Shown: positions 62,739 through 64,000 of the stretch, in pieces | How positions within the stretch are numbered: position 1 is the first letter of the stretch | Layout of the letters: every line of letters begins with the position of its first letter | Source: Massilia sp. erpn | Lineage (GTDB): Bacteria; Pseudomonadota; Gammaproteobacteria; Burkholderiales; Burkholderiaceae_D | Direction: 5' to 3' | Length of the DNA stretch: 64,000 nt | NCBI RefSeq assembly: GCF_024400215.1 | Contig: NZ_CP053748.1 | Span: 5,518,001-5,582,000, forward strand | Translations under genes and position numbers: made by a program | The notes under the pieces: generated by a model | What the model saw: only the letters and a program-made list of their open reading frames with translations | Told to the model about the DNA's origin: nothing | Databases searched by the model: none

Positions 62739-64000
62739 ATGCGATTCTTCCCGTCTTGTTGGCGGCGGCCCGTGGCGAGTCTGATCACGGCTGTCTGCCT
62801 TGTCCCAAGCGCGTTTGCGCGCGACGTCAGCATCGGCGTCTTTGCCTATCAGGGCGAATACGCGGCCGTTTCCGACTGGTCGCCGCTGATCTCCTACCTG
62901 AACCACAGCCTGCCCGAACACCGCTTCCAGATGCACAGCTACGACGCAGCGGGCATGCGCAAGGCGATTGGCGACGGCCAGGTCGACCTGGTGATCACCA
63001 ATCCCGGCTACTACGTCACGATGGAAGCCGAATTCGGCTTGAGCCGCATCGCCACGCTAGAGTCCATGCCCGGCGTGCGCGCCGGCCATGCCAGCGGCTC
63101 GGCCATCATCGTGCGCGCCAGCGATTCGCCGCTGCGCGAACTGACCGAACTCAGTGGCAAGCGCGTGGCCGCCGTGGCGCCGGAGGCTTTCGGCGGCTAT
63201 CTGGTGGCCGCGCGCGAGCTGCTGCGCTTTGGCATCGATATGGAGTCCGATCTGCAGGAGCTGCGCTTTGTCGGCCTGCCCATGATGAATGTGGTGCAGT
63301 CGGTACGCAGCGGCACGGTGGATGCGGGTATTGTGCGCAGCTGCTTCCTGGAACAGATGGAAGCGCGCGGACAGCTGCGCATGGCCGATTTCCGCGTGCT
63401 CTCGCCACGCCGCGAAAGCGGCCTGCCCTGCGCCGTCTCGACCGCCCTGTATCCCGACTGGCCGATCGCGGTCACGCGCCAGACCGACCCGGTGCTGGCC
63501 AAGGCCGTCGCCCAGGCGCTGCTGGCCATGCCCGCCAGCGCCAGCGGCATGAGCTGGTCGGTGCCGGCCGATTACCAGCCGGTGCATGAGCTGTACCGCG
63601 AGCTGCGCGCCGGCCCCTACGCCTATCTGCGCGAAATCACGCCGGGCGGCCTGGCGCGCCGTTTCTGGCCCTGGCTGCTGGGCCTGACCGCGCTGGTGGC
63701 CGCATGGATCGTGCATACCGTACGCGCCGAGCAGCTGGTGCATCGCCGCACCGCCGAGCTGCGCGAATCGCTGCGCGCGCGCCAGGCGGCCGAGGCGCGC
63801 ATGCGCGACAGCCAGGAACAGATGGAGCACCTGTCGCGGCTCTCCGTGCTGGGCGAACTGTCCGGCAACCTGGCGCACGAAATCAACCAGCCGCTGACCA
63901 CCATCGGCAACTACGCGCGCAGCGTGCTGCGGCGCCAGTCCGACAGCAAGCTGACGCCGGAGGCGATCACCGAAGCCTGTTCCGAAATCGTCAGCGAAGC
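62739..64000 (+). CDS. TtrS-like sensor histidine kinase, 5' part only
   Basis: The frame from ATG 62739 stays open to the window end (420 codons seen). It has a signal peptide (ends PSAFA), a PhnD/TtrS-type periplasmic binding domain (about residues 28-290, with DLVITNPGYYVTME and LSGKRVAAVAPEAFGGYL), one membrane segment (about 308-330) and HisKA with phospho-acceptor His380 in GNLAHEINQPLTTI. TtrS senses tetrathionate; this ligand is unproven here. The ATPase domain and partner regulator lie beyond the window. Confidence 0.88.
   Translation, partial: MRFFPSCWRRPVASLITAVCLVPSAFARDVSIGVFAYQGEYAAVSDWSPLISYLNHSLPEHRFQMHSYDAAGMRKAIGDGQVDLVITNPGYYVTMEAEFGLSRIATLESMPGVRAGHASGSAIIVRASDSPLRELTELSGKRVAAVAPEAFGGYLVAARELLRFGIDMESDLQELRFVGLPMMNVVQSVRSGTVDAGIVRSCFLEQMEARGQLRMADFRVLSPRRESGLPCAVSTALYPDWPIAVTRQTDPVLAKAVAQALLAMPASASGMSWSVPADYQPVHELYRELRAGPYAYLREITPGGLARRFWPWLLGLTALVAAWIVHTVRAEQLVHRRTAELRESLRARQAAEARMRDSQEQMEHLSRLSVLGELSGNLAHEINQPLTTIGNYARSVLRRQSDSKLTPEAITEACSEIVSE

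Overview
The window is a GC-rich (about 60-65% by eye) chromosomal segment of a Gram-negative betaproteobacterium, most likely Oxalobacteraceae (Massilia, Duganella or Janthinobacterium group). The reasons are the protein content (short H-NS-family protein, TonB receptors, many LysR regulators, psd, ku/ligD, RND pump), codon use, and two copies of a repeat built around the core TGTCAGGCACC, which I associate with that group. The genus assignment is inference. I recognised no rRNA, tRNA, transposase, phage or CRISPR.

Layout. 1-2.9 kb: 3' end of a DUF1294 gene, erythromycin-esterase-like enzyme, DMT permease, H-NS-like protein. 3.1-7.6 kb: two TonB-dependent receptors; the first is FecA-like behind a Fur-box promoter. 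7.7-13.4 kb: psd, a coiled-coil membrane protein, a LysR/azoR/pirin divergon, repeat copy 1, two uncharacterised proteins. 13.5-19 kb: TonB-C/Sel1 protein, acyltransferase, aspartoacylase-like enzyme, solute-binding protein, two small membrane proteins. 19-22.3 kb: MerR regulator facing a methyltransferase, a guanidine exporter (sugE) behind a guanidine-II riboswitch, and an ArsR-OYE operon. 22.3-23.2 kb: secreted metallo-beta-lactamase-fold hydrolase.

23.3-30.0 kb is the most interesting region. It holds a five-gene minus-strand operon: a 652-residue Gly/Ala/Ser/Asn-rich secreted protein, a small secreted protein, a periplasmic C39 peptidase, a second small secreted protein, and a coiled-coil plus beta-barrel outer-membrane protein. 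A VpsR-type sigma-54 activator lies upstream, and a sigma-54 (-24/-12) promoter sits before the first gene. The order and parts resemble the Fap functional-amyloid system, but the subunits look different, and both small proteins carry a double-glycine (RGG) motif that the C39 peptidase could cut.

30-36 kb: PlsC-like acyltransferase, a SulP transporter coupled to a DUF885 peptidase, repeat copy 2, a GAF-GGDEF protein. 36-42.2 kb: an end-joining locus (SDR plus Ku on the plus strand, LigD on the minus strand) with a LysR/isochorismatase pair between them. 42.3-51 kb: two Lys/Ala-rich secreted proteins, a Cache protein, a MexEF-OprN-type RND operon with a clear promoter, and an alpha/beta-hydrolase that has lost its catalytic Ser and His. 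51-55.3 kb: LysR, 2-hydroxyacid dehydrogenase and hybrid-sensor kinase in tandem. 55.3-60.6 kb: an overlapping operon (response regulator, YaiO-like barrel, HEAT protein, GT2 synthase, large secreted protein) that looks like an exopolysaccharide assembly system. 60.7-64 kb: small proteins, an FMN-dependent alpha-hydroxyacid dehydrogenase and the start of a TtrS-like sensor kinase cut by the window end.
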